From: Paramarasmius palmivorus | Taxonomy: Eukaryota; Basidiomycota; Agaricomycetes; Agaricales; Marasmiaceae | Assembly: GCA_037176845.1 (NCBI GenBank) | Contig: JAYKXP010000027.1 | Coordinates: forward strand, 310,001 to 374,000 | DNA length: 64,000 nucleotides | Reading direction: 5' to 3' | In this document: one piece after another, positions 46,133-57,156 of the stretch | Numbering within the stretch: the first letter of the stretch is position 1 | Layout: each line of letters begins with the position of its first letter | Notes under the pieces: generated by a model | Database searches by the model: none | What the model saw: only the letters and a program-made list of their open reading frames with translations | What the model was told of the DNA's origin: nothing | Position numbers and translations under genes: made by a program

Positions 46133-48116
46133 CAAGCTAAACGACATTCAGAACAGTGTAGGTCTGTCACTTCTTGCTATTTCAAGCTCTCTCACTCTAT
46201 TATTAATTTATTAATTCTCTAGAAGTGATGAGAGGTACGACCTCTACCAGGATGTACAATGAATGATAGAATGTCCCCAACTATGAGCTGTCCAGATCCA
46301 CCAGCCTTTTATCCCTTCTTTGCTCTCAGCTCTGCTTGTTCCTCGATGACAACTACGACCATGATAACTACGACCACGACAGCAACGACGTACCATTCAT
46401 CAGCTGTGGAGACTGGAGACGCGGAAGCTAGGCCCGGACTGGAAGCTTGAAGTGTGGACCCATGTTCGAAGGTACAATTCTAAGGTGTCGGCAAGGTGTT
46501 TGGTGCTGTGGGAACAGATGTAGAGGACAAGGCAGAGGGATAGACTCGGAGCGATGGCTTGGGTGCTACACGAAGATTGCGAACGAGGTCTTTTGGATCA
46601 TCTTTATCACTCAGGCTGCCGCGTTCTGTTATAGAGGTCGAACTACACCTCTTACCCCTTGGGATAGAAACCTTCGTCTCCTTCAGTACCACTATTCCAG
46701 CCATCAATGTTTAGATCATGTTTGCCGCATGATTTTCCCAGTAGGTTTTTCTTCGCCATCCGACGATTTCCAACTCACAAATAGTTCATCAAGCACTATC
46801 AGATAGAGTTGAAGACTTGCCTGAAGTTAGAGTCCCGCCGACGCTATCAGAACGCCATCCGATACCTTCTGATGAAGCGGTTAGTTTCGTTGTTAAGATC
46901 TCATAAAATTCTGGAGGCGTAGCTTCACGTTGTCATATTAGGTTTACATATCATAATGTATATACACTCATTCCATAACAAATAGCATTGATTTGAATCA
47001 GAAGCAGAGAGAATGTTTAAAAGATGATTTGATCCTGTTCAATTCAACTTCAAAGTTGTTCGCCAACTCAACGCCGACATAGTCTTCGGCAGCATTGTTA
47101 CTGCTTTTCTGCGCGTGAACCTCACTATCCAAGCTTTGTGAGCCGGCCAGAATCATTACTGAGCATCTCAGAATCCATTATGAGCAGGAGGTTGATGGTG
47201 AATTTTTTTGAATGTGGATGTCATGAAAGTGGTCTCTGATCACTACTGGCAGTAGCAATCAGAACCGGCATTACCACCATGTCGATTATTGTCTCATCCA
47301 CTCCTTCCTCTTCCCTCAAAACCATCGTATATATGTTCCTTGGTGTTTAATCTGACTGATGAATGTGTTTCTACGTCGATATGACAGAATTAGCTCCAGT
47401 AATATGGCAGAACTGACCGCGCGGTGAGTTTCTAACATATCGCTCGTATGCAAGATACTCTTGATCCGGTGGTCTCGGACCAATCGGAACTTCTCTATGC
47501 TAGTATTATATGTCTGTAAAATTATGTCCAAGGCAATCTATTGAGCGGATGGACTGGTATGTACTTGGAGTGAAGAGGGTGGTGAGTTTCAATACAATAC
47601 CTCTCTATCGTTGAGTTGAAGTTCTTACCGCTTCAAATTTGCATAAACAACTAGTATAGATGCTACGATGCGGTACTCCGTTTTTTGACCATATTTCATG
47701 CTACGTGTGAGGGGTTTTGGCCATGCACTTTTGTAGCGCTCATCCGGAGATATTACCTTTTTCGGACTTATCTCCGACCTTATGGTGGTGTTTGACTATC
47801 GTCGCTTTACACAAACTTGAAGATCAATCTTTGAGATAATTCTATTACCTTCATTTTCGAAAACCAACAATAAAATACAGGATAGCATTCATCGCTACAA
47901 AGACATTGGACGTTGCTGCATTGAGGAAGTATCGACCGGGTTGCCTACCAAATATAGAAAGTCAGATAAGTTCATCATAAATTTCTTCGCCCTAACTTCT
48001 TATTCTCCAGCCACATTCAGAAAGTACATTGCGCAAAGATAACGATACCTACTGAGGAGTAGTTCACCATTGCGTCGGTTCAGAGATGGTCATACATAAT
48101 GAACTTACACCTAATA
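46133..48116. other. spacer between repeat copies
   Basis: About 2 kb. At 46330-46420 one frame has Asp/Tyr/His-rich low complexity, and at 46795-46885 there is a possible acidic exon; both may be relics of H1. From 47000 to 48100 the DNA is AT-rich with no supported feature. Confidence 0.4.
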
Positions 48117-48486
48117 AACGTCGGCGAAGAGCCCAGAAATGGAAGTGGGCGAGGGAAAACGCGCGTTCAGGTGGTAACGTTGATGGGAAGGGCAGAGGGT
48201 ATTGAGGTATCCCACGGCTCGGAGCTGTAAACGATGACAGACCTCCGCCAAGGGATGCCGTGAACTACCTGACTCACTCGAGACGCCGTGAGTGGGCGCT
48301 AACGAAGGGGAGCTCAGCCAAAGTCGAACTTGGACTGCTTTCGCCAGCTTTCGCCATGAATTATTCGAGGTAACCCGCGGCGCTTTCCGCGGGTGGGCAC
48401 TATCAGAGAAAAATGCCATTAATTGATGGCCAGCTACGTGCAGTAGCTGCCCATCAATTGATGGCGTTCCGTGGGACACATAGGTG
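48117..48486 (-). repeat. hairpin-rich repeat, copy 2 (inverted)
   Basis: Inverted copy of 45773-46132 with the same hairpins and a small local duplication of GCTTTCGCCA. Open frames across it are shared by both copies but have no homology signature. Confidence 0.75.
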
Positions 48487-48497
48487 CTGATACCTTT

Positions 48498-48582
48498 CAG
48501 CTGTTTACGAATCCCTAGCAATTTTTTGCGAAAATCGGTCTTCCTGATGGTATTTACATCCAAACAAAGAGCTCCACCCGGC
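48498..48582 (-). repeat. 85-bp inverted repeat, left copy
   Basis: Begins at CAGCTG; near-perfect inverted match to 48953-49037. It directly abuts the hairpin-rich repeat copy 2. Confidence 0.75.
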
Positions 48583-48952
48583 GCTTGTCCAGCCCTTCAG
48601 CAGTTGAATGATAATTGTCATTGTCAATGATTTCCTCACCAACTCCCATGTCGAAGTCTTCATCTCACTGCAGCCCTTGGCACAGAAATTGATTCGTTAT
48701 CTCTTGAAATCTATACCCTAGCTACCTACCGAATGGGCCATTGACCGACTCTGTCGCTGAAGCTCTGCCGCCTATTCTTATCGGCTTCTTTGACGGGAGC
48801 AGCGTCGATGACATTCTAGATAGCATGTCCATTTTATTGGACATCATAGCTTGTGACTCTGGTGGTGGTATATAGTCTATAGTCTATGTACGGTTGGCTG
48901 CTGTGAATGCGACTGCTGCGAGCGCCAGACAAGCGCTGGGTCGGCATCCCTG

Positions 48953-49037
48953 GCCGGGTGGAGCTCTTTGTTTGGATGTAAATACCATCAGCAGGACTGA
49001 TTTTCGCAAAAAATTGCTAGGGATTCGTAAACAGCTG
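48953..49037 (+). repeat. 85-bp inverted repeat, right copy
   Basis: Matches 48498-48582 with about three changes. The two copies enclose about 370 bp. Translated in one frame both give DFRKKLLGIRKQL, so the repeat may descend from a coding exon. Confidence 0.75.
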
Positions 49038-49962
49038 TTACATGGCGAAGGTCGAACCTATCTCCCGGCAAAGTGGTGAGTCGCCGTTGTTTTTCCAACT
49101 ATATTAACATACACTGATTTGATCGCACCTTGACTTAGCTCTGCAACAAATGTTATCTGTTTGAAAGGACACACTCCCGTCCTCATCCGGTAGCAGCCTC
49201 TGTGTTGGGCAGAAGTGAGCGATAATCATTAGATCCCATGATTATAATAGCGTCCAATAAGTAGATCATGCAAAGTAACAGTGAACGGGTAATGTTTATG
49301 TGGGCCAACAACATTTCGATAGAGACCTCAGACAACACAATACCACTGTACAATTGAGAATCCGCTCATCAATAGAACAGCTATCATCTAAATGACACCC
49401 ATCAGCATCTTCACAGTATACGGCAGGGGGTTCATCATAGGGTGTAGACTGGCAAGCAGATGCACCAGGAGGTCCAGCAAGATACGAACAACTGAATTGT
49501 ACGCAGATGAAGAATTCTTGGCCGAACCGGAATGAATATTGTGTCTCGGCCGAACCGGGAATCTCGGCCAAGCCGGAGTACTCAGCCTGACTCGGTCATG
49601 ATAGTGTCGAGGAGAGCTGTGTTGTCCAAACAGTGGCCACAAAACGGTTACCGTAAAGTGGTCGGGATGAGACGAGGTTATAATTCAGAAAGAACGTTGT
49701 AAATAGGAGAGGGTTTAAGGAGGCGCCCCATTAAGTTGTTTGTGAAGTCAACAAAGGAGAGCCTCATGGCAAACAAGTGCAATGAAAACTGGTCAATTCG
49801 TATAACTCCCCTGAGCTAGGCATTTTCAGAGTCATCACACCACCAAGACCCGCTACCCTATAGGGGTAGCGGGAATCTTATTCGCAACATGAGGCTGACC
49901 TCGATTTCACAGGATTAACAGCTTGTATAGCTTCTGCTTCTCGTCGCCTTTTGTCTTCGCTC
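49038..49962. other. spacer and H2 promoter
   Basis: No supported gene. Two short repeats of CTCGGCCgAACCGGgA type lie near 49545-49580; their relation to the GGTTTCGGCAT motif upstream of other family members is doubtful. Confidence 0.4.
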
Positions 49963-51453
49963 ATGCCCACCAATAGCTTCAACGGACGACGCGGATCCTT
50001 GAAACGGGGGATTCTGGCCGTGTTTGGTGGAGTATGCTCAACCATAGCGATTGTGGTCGCTGTCCAAAGCACCAGCCCAGCAATCACTGTTTTCGGAGCG
50101 GTCGGCGCTCTTGTCTCAACTTGGGCTGCAGTGCCGTGAGCCTTCTTTGACCAGATATTTATACATGGTACTGTTCAAAACTCACGTCTTTCTTAGCTCT
50201 TTCATGCGGATCATGCTATATCGAGTCATCCGAAAGATGTTCAGATTTGCAGTGAAACAAACACTGAACTTACCCGATCCCGGTCGAGATGTTGAACTTG
50301 GAACAGTTGGAATAGTAATGGTCAGGAATAGGCTCTTAGCAGAGGAGGTGCGCCCAAATTATATCTGCATAGAAACGCGACATTGAGATTAGTGCTCCTA
50401 GCCCTTACTCAGGAACCGGCCTTTCCGAATGAGACCCATAGTACCAATTGTATTACCTCCTCGATCTTCGAATGTGCAGGGAAGACTTCTAGAACCGACA
50501 TCATTTCCACCCACGACCACCGAACGAGGAACTTCTGTCTCTTCCTCTATCTCGCGCGAGCGGGCGATTATTGAAGAACACAAGACACCATCTCTACCTC
50601 CAGTACAGACCACTGCTCAATCAAGCTCATTCTTCGATGATCCCCGTAGTCCGTCAACCACAGTAACAACCGCGGAAATGTCTCCAGGTTCCTCAGAGCC
50701 TCGGCAGCCAACGACAGCTGCAGCTCCAAATGAAATCGAAAGACAAGGAACACTGTCAACAGAATATTCTCTTAGGACCTTACCTGAAGCGGTCAACGTC
50801 GCAGAAAACTCAACGCCCGTTGCTCAAGTTCAACCCAATTCAGAGGCGACTAAAGAATCGGAACATTACCGACCCAATTCGTTGACCACTCCTGCTTCAG
50901 TGGATTCCGAGCCAAAAGAGGCGGGCACTACGGTAGAAATGAAATGCACAGTAGAGTCACTGTCATCGATATCTGCAGCATCCCGAGAAAGCCGCCAAGA
51001 TTCACCGTCAGACTCGGAGGAGCCAAAATCATCTAACACATCGTCTTCGTTGGGTCCGGGCAGTATGGAAATGGTCGACAAGAAGGTTGAGATTGAGCCC
51101 CCTCAACTGAACTCTGTTAAACAGGTGTGTCTCCGTTGTTGTCGTATATATGAATCGGGACATGTGATATAACACATCCACAGCCTATTACACCCAGGAT
51201 CCAAGGCATTGCACTACCCCAGGAGAGCAATGAGGCTGAGAGTCTACCAAGCTTGCCAGAGCCACTGGGTGCCGACGTACACCGTGACTGGCAAAGAGTT
51301 CCGACCCCTCCCCAGAACAAGCCGAACTCAGAGTTTGTTGCAGAATTCAGGGAATATCCCGACTTGGTGGGATCCTACGTCTTCACAGAGTCGGACGATG
51401 CGGAAGGAGAGAGTAGGCTAAACGTAGCCCGGATAGGGAACTCGACTTCTTGA
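49963..51453 (+). CDS. H2: hairpin-head family protein with long disordered tail
   Basis: Four exons (49963-50135, 50197-50347, 50402-51124, 51184-51453) give 438 residues. Exon 1 is the membrane-hairpin head (RGILAVFGGVCSTIAIVVAV, then AITVFGAVGALVSTWAAVP). Exon 2, 151 bp as in H6, is basic (MLYRVIRKMFRFAVKQ) and ends LNLPDPGRDVELGTVG..LLAEE. Exon 3 opens LLRNRPFRMRPIVPIVLPPR, closely matched in H6, then becomes a Ser/Thr/Pro/Glu-rich disordered tail; exon 4 is acidic. No zinc finger. Probably a small membrane-anchored protein with a large flexible cytosolic part; function unknown. Exon 3 uses the upstream AG because it alone keeps frame with phase-0 exon 2. Confidence 0.7.
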
Positions 51454-51945
51454 TTATATAAGCGTAAAGTAGAAAAAAATGCCGAAATACGACGTGAAAA
51501 GGGTAAGCGTAGAGAATAAAAAGGTCCCGTGTATGATGTGGTACACTTTCAGGAGGTGGAAGTAAACAGTGTTGAACCTCTGGCACGCGCCAAGGGAAGG
51601 AGAGATGGATAAATGAAAAACACGTGCCCTGTGAAAGCAGTAACATGCACCGAATTCAAACCGAATTTAGAAACGGAATGTAAACAAATGAAATGAGAAG
51701 AATTCAATATAATGAATACTTATCATGAACTCTTGAGGCCCTTAAAGCTCGAAAATAGCTCTTGGGGCTTGGGCTTGCTCGTTCTCGGGCTCGAAGATGA
51801 GGGGAAAAGGCAGGAAAGAAGATGCGACATTTTTCTGACAGCGTCACGGATCCGTAACGATGGTCCGTGCGCTCAATACAAATATGTGATAAACCGAGCA
51901 TCCGTTTTTCAAGTTTAAGTGTTGCGTCGAGCGCCAATTGAGTAA
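51454..51945. other. spacer
   Basis: 3' region of H2. No supported feature; AT-rich with short frames. Confidence 0.45.
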
Positions 51946-52231
51946 GTAAGTAACCCCGTTTTTGGGTTTCGGCATTCCGACTTGGAGCCATCAACGCACC
52001 GCTTGCTCTACTTACGTCCACGATCTTCCCAATGCTCAAAACGAGTCACGACGAACAACGTGAAGGCATTCTTCTTCTCAAAAAAGACGGTGTCGTATAT
52101 GATGGCAAATCAGCAACATTCAACACCCTCATAACAGTTTTATGCTATGCACGAGTCATGTCTGTAACAAGGCTGTTCATTTTTAACAGCATCTCTGGCC
52201 CTCGCCTGATTCTTGCTCGCTGTCCTTCACC
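51946..52231 (+). promoter_or_regulatory. conserved upstream block of H3
   Basis: Contains GGGTTTCGGCATTCCGAC at 51964-51981, then CGATCTTCCCAATGCTCA, a TTCTTCTTCTC stretch, and AACAAGGCTGTTCATTTTTA just before the start. The same blocks in the same order lie upstream of H4 and H5, and in part H1 and H6. It is likely promoter plus leader copied with the gene. Confidence 0.6.
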
Positions 52232-53186
52232 ATGACCACGCTCGTCGATATCTCCAAAGGAATATGCGTTTCTCACCTCCAAAAAACGATATTCACCATC
52301 CTCGGAGGAATATGCACGGTTATGGCCGGATGTATGGGCATACGAAACACAAACCCTGGGATTACTGCTTTTTCGGTAATTTCTGGATTTGCGACGGTTT
52401 GGGCTGCTCTACCGTGAGTTTCTTCCTGCTATGTAGAAATATCTAAGCTGAATCATATCGAGTTTAGGGATTCGAGCAAAGTTTTGTTGTATCGAAACAT
52501 TAGGCGTGTGGGGCGACGGGTCTTTATGTTGCCCAGTAATTCTGGAGGAGACGTCGAACTCGGGGTTTTGGGACGAGAGGGTTTATCGACATCATCAACG
52601 TCGGAAGAGGTGCGTCTGCCCTAATGTCAAAGCTAGTTCGGCGTTAATCTCTGTCTTACAGCTGGTACCTGACAATCAGTCAACAACTTCACCTGCTAGC
52701 TCTCCGGGCCCATTAATACATGCTAAAGACGAAACAGCGCGTGCATCCGGCCCGAACACCCTAGGCCAACCTATTTTGTCCGCAGAGACTAACAGAGACG
52801 AAAACGCGACAAACCTCAGAACTTTGAACACTGTTTTCACTTCCTGGGCCACGAGAATAGACGCTGGACTCCGAAATCGGAGAGATGGAAGATATCACTG
52901 TGGTCTCTCAGGCTGCGGGGAATCATACACATCTATACACGATCTCTACAGTAAGTTATCTCCGGAGTAGTATGTAGTGATTCTCATACCTTTCCTAGAT
53001 CATAAACGCTCACACGAAGGTGTGGAACCTTTCGTTTGCGGGTACTGTGGGATAGGATATCGCTCTGGATCTGACCTCAGGCGCCATTTGACAAGATCTA
53101 AGGAAATTTGTGCACAACGGCATCAAGCAGAGATGGCGAAGAAGTCACAGGTAGAGGCAAAGGCAGAGGCTGCTAGTACGACCTAA
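52232..53186 (+). CDS. H3: membrane-hairpin protein with two C-terminal zinc fingers
   Basis: Four exons (52232-52413, 52468-52609, 52662-52950, 52999-53186) give 266 residues. Head: TIFTILGGICTVMAGCMGI, loop RNTNP, then AFSVISGFATVWAALP. Exon 2: basic LLYRNIRRVGRRVFMLP followed by GGDVELGVLG. Exon 3: hydrophilic linker, then the first half of a C2H2 finger (CGLSGCGESY..); exon 4 completes it (NHKRSH; C-x4-C-x12-H-x3-H). A second finger has C-x2-C-x12-H and the unusual end RRHLTRSKEIC. Lysine/alanine-rich tail. Membrane hairpin and nucleic-acid-type zinc fingers in one short protein is an arrangement I do not know. The gene is the mirror copy of H5. Confidence 0.75.
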
Positions 53187-53272
53187 TTATAATCCCTACT
53201 ACTCGTGTATTGTGTACACGGACTGTCTGTGTATCGCAGATTTGAATTTGATTGAAAACTGAATCTACCGAT

Positions 53273-53603
53273 ATGACAACCTCCGAGTCAGATACCGGAC
53301 TCCAAAATGAAGGAACCAGAAGATATCACTGTGACGTCCTAGGGTGCGAGAGTTCATTCACAGCACAACACGACTTCGAATGTAAGTCATTGATTCATCT
53401 CTTCTGTACCAGTGGATCATCTTATATGTCTCCCTCTAGTTCATAAACGCATACACAAGGGTAAAAAACCTTTTGTCTGCCCCTACTGCACAAAAGCATA
53501 TCGCTTTGAACTTGATCTCAGGCGCCATTTGACAAGGTCCAAGGGACCTTGTGCACAACAGTATCAAGCGGACACGTTCAAGCAGAGGTTAGCAGAGGAA
53601 TAG
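53273..53603 (+). CDS. Two-zinc-finger protein without membrane head (left copy)
   Basis: Two exons (53273-53381, 53440-53603) give 90 residues. Starts MTTSESDTG, then finger 1 YHCDVLGCESSF...FHKRIH (split by an intron at the same place as in H3) and finger 2 FVCPYCTKAY..LDLRRHLTRSKGPCAQQ. It corresponds to the last two exons of H3 with a new start. Its inverted copy is at 56284-56635, whose first exon has the same length, 109 bp. Could be a soluble nuclear protein or a non-functional fragment kept by duplication. Confidence 0.6.
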
Positions 53604-53714
53604 ATCGCGTCTATGTTACGTCAATTGCAAATCTTGTAGTAGATACCAGGTTTGAATTATTTCGAAGAAGTTATCCAGGCGCCACAAAAAACTATCCTCG
53701 GAAGAAAGATAGTA

Positions 53715-53812
53715 GGTGCTACCAGGGTTCGAACCTGGGTTTCGGGAAGTATTTGTCTATCGCCTTGATCGCGAATCAAAATCCCGAGTGATGACCACTA
53801 CACTATAGCACC
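53715..53812 (-). tRNA. tRNA-Gln (UUG) with intron, left copy
   Basis: Read on the minus strand: acceptor stem GGTGCTA/TAGCACC, anticodon stem CGGGA/TCCCG, loop TTTTGA with anticodon UUG, T-arm CCAGG-TTCGAAC-CCTGG. A 27-nt intron (53775-53749) sits one base 3' of the anticodon, the usual place for eukaryotic tRNA introns. Its partner is at 56101-56204; the mature parts are the same but the introns differ. Confidence 0.88.
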
Positions 53813-54046
53813 TCTTGCTTCGAGCACGCCATTCGCGGTCCTAGTGCGCATTTGCACAGCGTGTCATCCGCCTGACACTGGACAGTACACCGCCCGCCGC
53901 ACCTTCTTGCTGTACCACCACCACCACGCTGGACTCTTCTTTGTTACTCGCCTAATTGTAAGAGCTACTTCCCAACGCCATACAGAATCAGGGAAGGAAA
54001 CCAAAACGCAGAAACGCAAAGAAAATAGAAACGACACACAACACGT

Positions 54047-55990
54047 ATGTCAACCAACCTAACACCTCCCCAAACACACGCTCTCACTCAACTCCGAGAG
54101 CTCACCAATACAGACGACTCGGATGTGGATAGGTTAAGAGAGGTTTTGGAGAGTGTGCAGTGGGATGTTCAGCGGGCTGTTGAGGTTATATTCGGCGGGG
54201 GCTCCTTGGGCTCGGGGTCGGATACCGCAAGACCAAGGGAGCCAGAGCAGCCTTTTCCCAGAGAAAGAGAGCGAAGAATGATAAAAGAATTCGACATAGA
54301 CGACTCTGAACAGGGCGCCTTGCTTCCTGGGTCCAATTCCAGTGCTCGCGTACGTGTCTCTTCTTCTCCACCTTTCTACCTTCTTGGTCCTAACACACTC
54401 CCCTAGCCCTCAACCAGCAACTCCAACAACTCCTTCCTATCAATCCTAACATACCCCTTCTCCCTACTCTCCTCTCTCCTTCGGCTCATCTTCAACTTCC
54501 TACGTATTCCTCTTCCAAACCTATACATCCCACTCCTCTCACGTCGTCCAAATTTCTCTCCCCGGGGACGTGGGACACCAGAACGTTGGATACGTGAGCT
54601 CGAAGAAGAAACCGGTGCAATCTGTTTATCCAAAGCAGCTGCGTCTGCAACTGGTCTATCCAGCGGTATCGCAGGGCCTTCGACTGCCACGTTGAGGAGC
54701 ATCAATGGAAGTGGGGCGGGGGAAGGAGGCAAACACCTCCCTGATTTTGCTACGTTTGGGACGTACGACGCTTTCTTGGGGCATCTGAGAAAGGAGGCGG
54801 TGATTGGGTGTGTTGTGTTGGTTAGTGAAGAGCATGATGATGTTGCGGCGTTTAAATTGTACGTTCTTTTCTTCCTTCTTCCTACTTCCCTTTTACTTTT
54901 ATTCTACACTACGAACAAGAGAGCTAATGCCCACGCCGACTATAGAAACACCTTAACAAACCCCACATTCATCGACACGCTCACCCAAAACGACATAATC
55001 ATCTGGGGAGGTGACACGCGTGATACATACGCATTCACCGCCTCGCTCAAGTTAAACGTCACATCCTTCCCATACATCGCCTTCCTAGGCCTGCAACCTT
55101 CACGCTCAACCAGCTCTTCCAACTCCTCTTCTTCCACGCGCGGCTCGACAGAACCCACGTTATCCATCTTATCTCGACATCAAGGCGCCGAAGCGTGTAC
55201 ACCCGAAAAACTCGTAACGCATCTCCAGGAAACGTTGCTTCCGAGGGTGAAGCCGTATCTGGCACGTGTAAAGACGACTAGAGAGACGTTGGCTGTGCAA
55301 CGCGATCTCGAGGAGTCTCAACGTCGTGAAGAGAGACGAATTCGTGAGGAGCAGGATCGTGCATTCGAAGCTGCCGCGCTGAGGGACCGAGAACGTATAC
55401 TTGCTAAGATGCGCCAAGAGGAAGAGGCGAAGCGGCGCGAGCGAGAGGAACGAGAGAAACGTGAACGAGAGGAAAGGGAGGCGGAGGAGAAGAGAAAGCG
55501 GAGAGTTGGTGTTAGGGAGTGGTTGAGGGCGTATCTACCGCAGGAAAGTGGGGATGTGAGAGTTGCGGTGAGATTACCGTCTGGAACGAGAGTCGTTCGG
55601 AGGTTTAGGAAGGAAGATGGGGTTGGAGTGTTGTATGCGTTCGTTGATACGCAGTTGCATCCTGCTTCTCCTTCTTCGTCGTCTGCTTTGGGGGTGGCTG
55701 CGCCGAGTAGAGAAGGGGAGTTTGAGAAGACGTTGAAGGGGTTGGTGGCGCAGGATGTGGAGACGAAGGAGTGGTGGGGGTTTACGTTGGCTACTGCGTA
55801 TCCGAGGAAGGAGATTCCGTATGGGATGGTGAGGATGGGGGAGTTGGGAGAGGTTGGGCAGGTTGTTGTCGAGCTTGTTAATGGGAATAGTGGGAGAGGG
55901 AGTCCGAATGGGAATGGGAGTGGCAAGGGTAAGGCGAAGGAGAAAGAGGAGGAGGAAGATGAGTATGAGACGGAGAGTGATGACGAGTAG
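54047..55990 (+). CDS. FAF2/UBXD8-like UBA-UAS-UBX protein
   Basis: Three exons (54047-54349, 54407-54858, 54946-55990) give 599 residues. Order: UBA domain about 10-50 (LREVLESVQWDVQRAVEVIF); hydrophobic hairpin about 111-145 (SILTYPFSLLSSLLRLIFNF), which inserts into ER and lipid-droplet membranes; UAS thioredoxin-like domain (FATFGTYDAFLGHL, IIWGGDTRD); Arg/Glu-rich coiled coil; UBX domain (VRLPSGTRVVRRFRKEDGV) that binds Cdc48/p97; acidic tail (EEEDEYETESDDE). Proteins of this layout recruit Cdc48 to ubiquitinated ER proteins and control lipid droplets. It is the single-copy gene at the centre of an inverted duplication of H-family genes and tRNA genes; nothing suggests damage. Confidence 0.93.
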
Positions 55991-56100
55991 ATGTAGAGTG
56001 TTTTATGTGTATTCCAGTTATTTGAGCTAGCGCTATTTAGATCTATGTAATGCGATTCTGTTCACCCGATATCAGCATAGAAAGTGGAAAAGTTTAGCAT

Positions 56101-56204
56101 GGTGCTATAGTGTAGTGGTCATCACTCGGGATTTTGATGCATGCCATCTGGGAGTGCGCCCATGTAAATCTTCCCGAAACCCAGGTTCGAACCCTGGTAG
56201 CACC
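56101..56204 (+). tRNA. tRNA-Gln (UUG) with intron, right copy
   Basis: GGTGCTA...TAGCACC acceptor, D-arm TAGTGTAGTGGTCATCAC, anticodon stem CGGGA/TCCCG, loop TTTTGA (anticodon UUG at 56134-56136), T-arm CCAGG/CCTGG. A 33-nt intron occupies about 56138-56170. Inverted partner of 53715-53812; its intron is longer and unrelated in sequence. Confidence 0.88.
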
Positions 56205-56283
56205 TATAGTGTGGGGCTACGTGTTTTTTTTTTTCCTTTTTTGCGCCTGGATACTTCTTCGAAATAATTCAATCTAGTACCTA

Positions 56284-56635
56284 CTACAAGACTTGGCTTG
56301 ACATATACTCTTCCTCTGCTGACATCTGCTTGCCCGTGTCCGCTTGATACTGTTGTGCACAAGGTCCAAGGGACCTTGTCAAATGGCGCCTGTGATCAGA
56401 TGCCGAGCGATATGCTTTTGTGCAGTAGGGGCAAACAAAAGGTTTTGTACCCTCGTGTATGCGTTTATGATCTAGAAGGAGACATATAAGATCCACTCGT
56501 ACAGGAGAGATGAACTGATGACTTACAATTGAGGTTGTGTAACTCCGCGAATGATTTCTCGCACCCTGGGACGTCACAGTGATATCTTCTGGTTCCTCCA
56601 TTTTGGGGTCCTGTATCTGACTCGGAGGTTGTCAT
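56284..56635 (-). CDS. Two-zinc-finger protein without membrane head (right copy)
   Basis: Two exons read on the minus strand (56635-56527, 56471-56284) give 98 residues: MTTSESDTG start, finger 1 YHCDVPGCEKSF..YHKRIH, finger 2 FVCPYCTKAY..RRHLTRSLGPCAQQ, then a short tail. Inverted copy of 53273-53603. Upstream, 56640-56740 on the same strand resembles the linker exon of H3 (AACAGC..CCC..GAGACGAAA) with frame damage, so this gene may be the surviving end of a former head-plus-finger gene. Confidence 0.6.
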
Positions 56636-57156
56636 AGTTTTCAGGTTTGGGTGCGCTTCAATTTCGTCTCTGGGGGTTTCTAGGGAGCTGGTGATGGATT
56701 AGTGTGGGTGCTGTTTCATGTTTTATACCTCTCCAGAGGCAGCGGACTGCCTAAACACTGCCTTAAACTTAAAGGTCACAGGGGAGCGGGAGATAAGACT
56801 CAGAGAATCAGATAGCTACACTGCAGCGATTGCTGTTTCTGCAGAAACAGTACCCGACAAAGATGACGGGCTAGCCGAGCAAAAATGAAGGATCTTTGCT
56901 CACAACTTGAAAGATCAAAGGGATTGCCTTATATATGGCAGTCAGGATCGCCAGCCCGGGACCAAATATTTTGAATCTCTTCCCGCAACCCGAACATCAT
57001 TGCTGAACTTTTGAGATTGTTACGAGTGAACCTGGTTTTGTGGCGCCTGGATACTTCTTTGAAATAATACAATCTGGTATCTACGACATGAAGAGTTGAT
57101 GTATAAATACATGAGTAGGAGGTTATCTGAACTATGTCATTGCAGTCAATGGGTTC
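56636..57156. other. degenerate H-family sequence
   Basis: 56640-56740 resembles the H3 linker exon. 57040-57110 repeats the segment GGCGCCTGGATACTTCTT found next to both finger-only genes (near 53690 and 56245). No intact gene. Confidence 0.45.

Noticed and set aside
48894..49079. Small gene encoding the DFRKKLLGIRKQL peptide
   Set aside because: The peptide lies in a short inverted repeat without a convincing start or continuing exon.
49545..49585. H2 copy of the GGGTTTCGGCAT upstream motif
   Set aside because: Two CTCGGCC..CCGG words occur here, but similarity to the motif is too weak and orientation is unclear.
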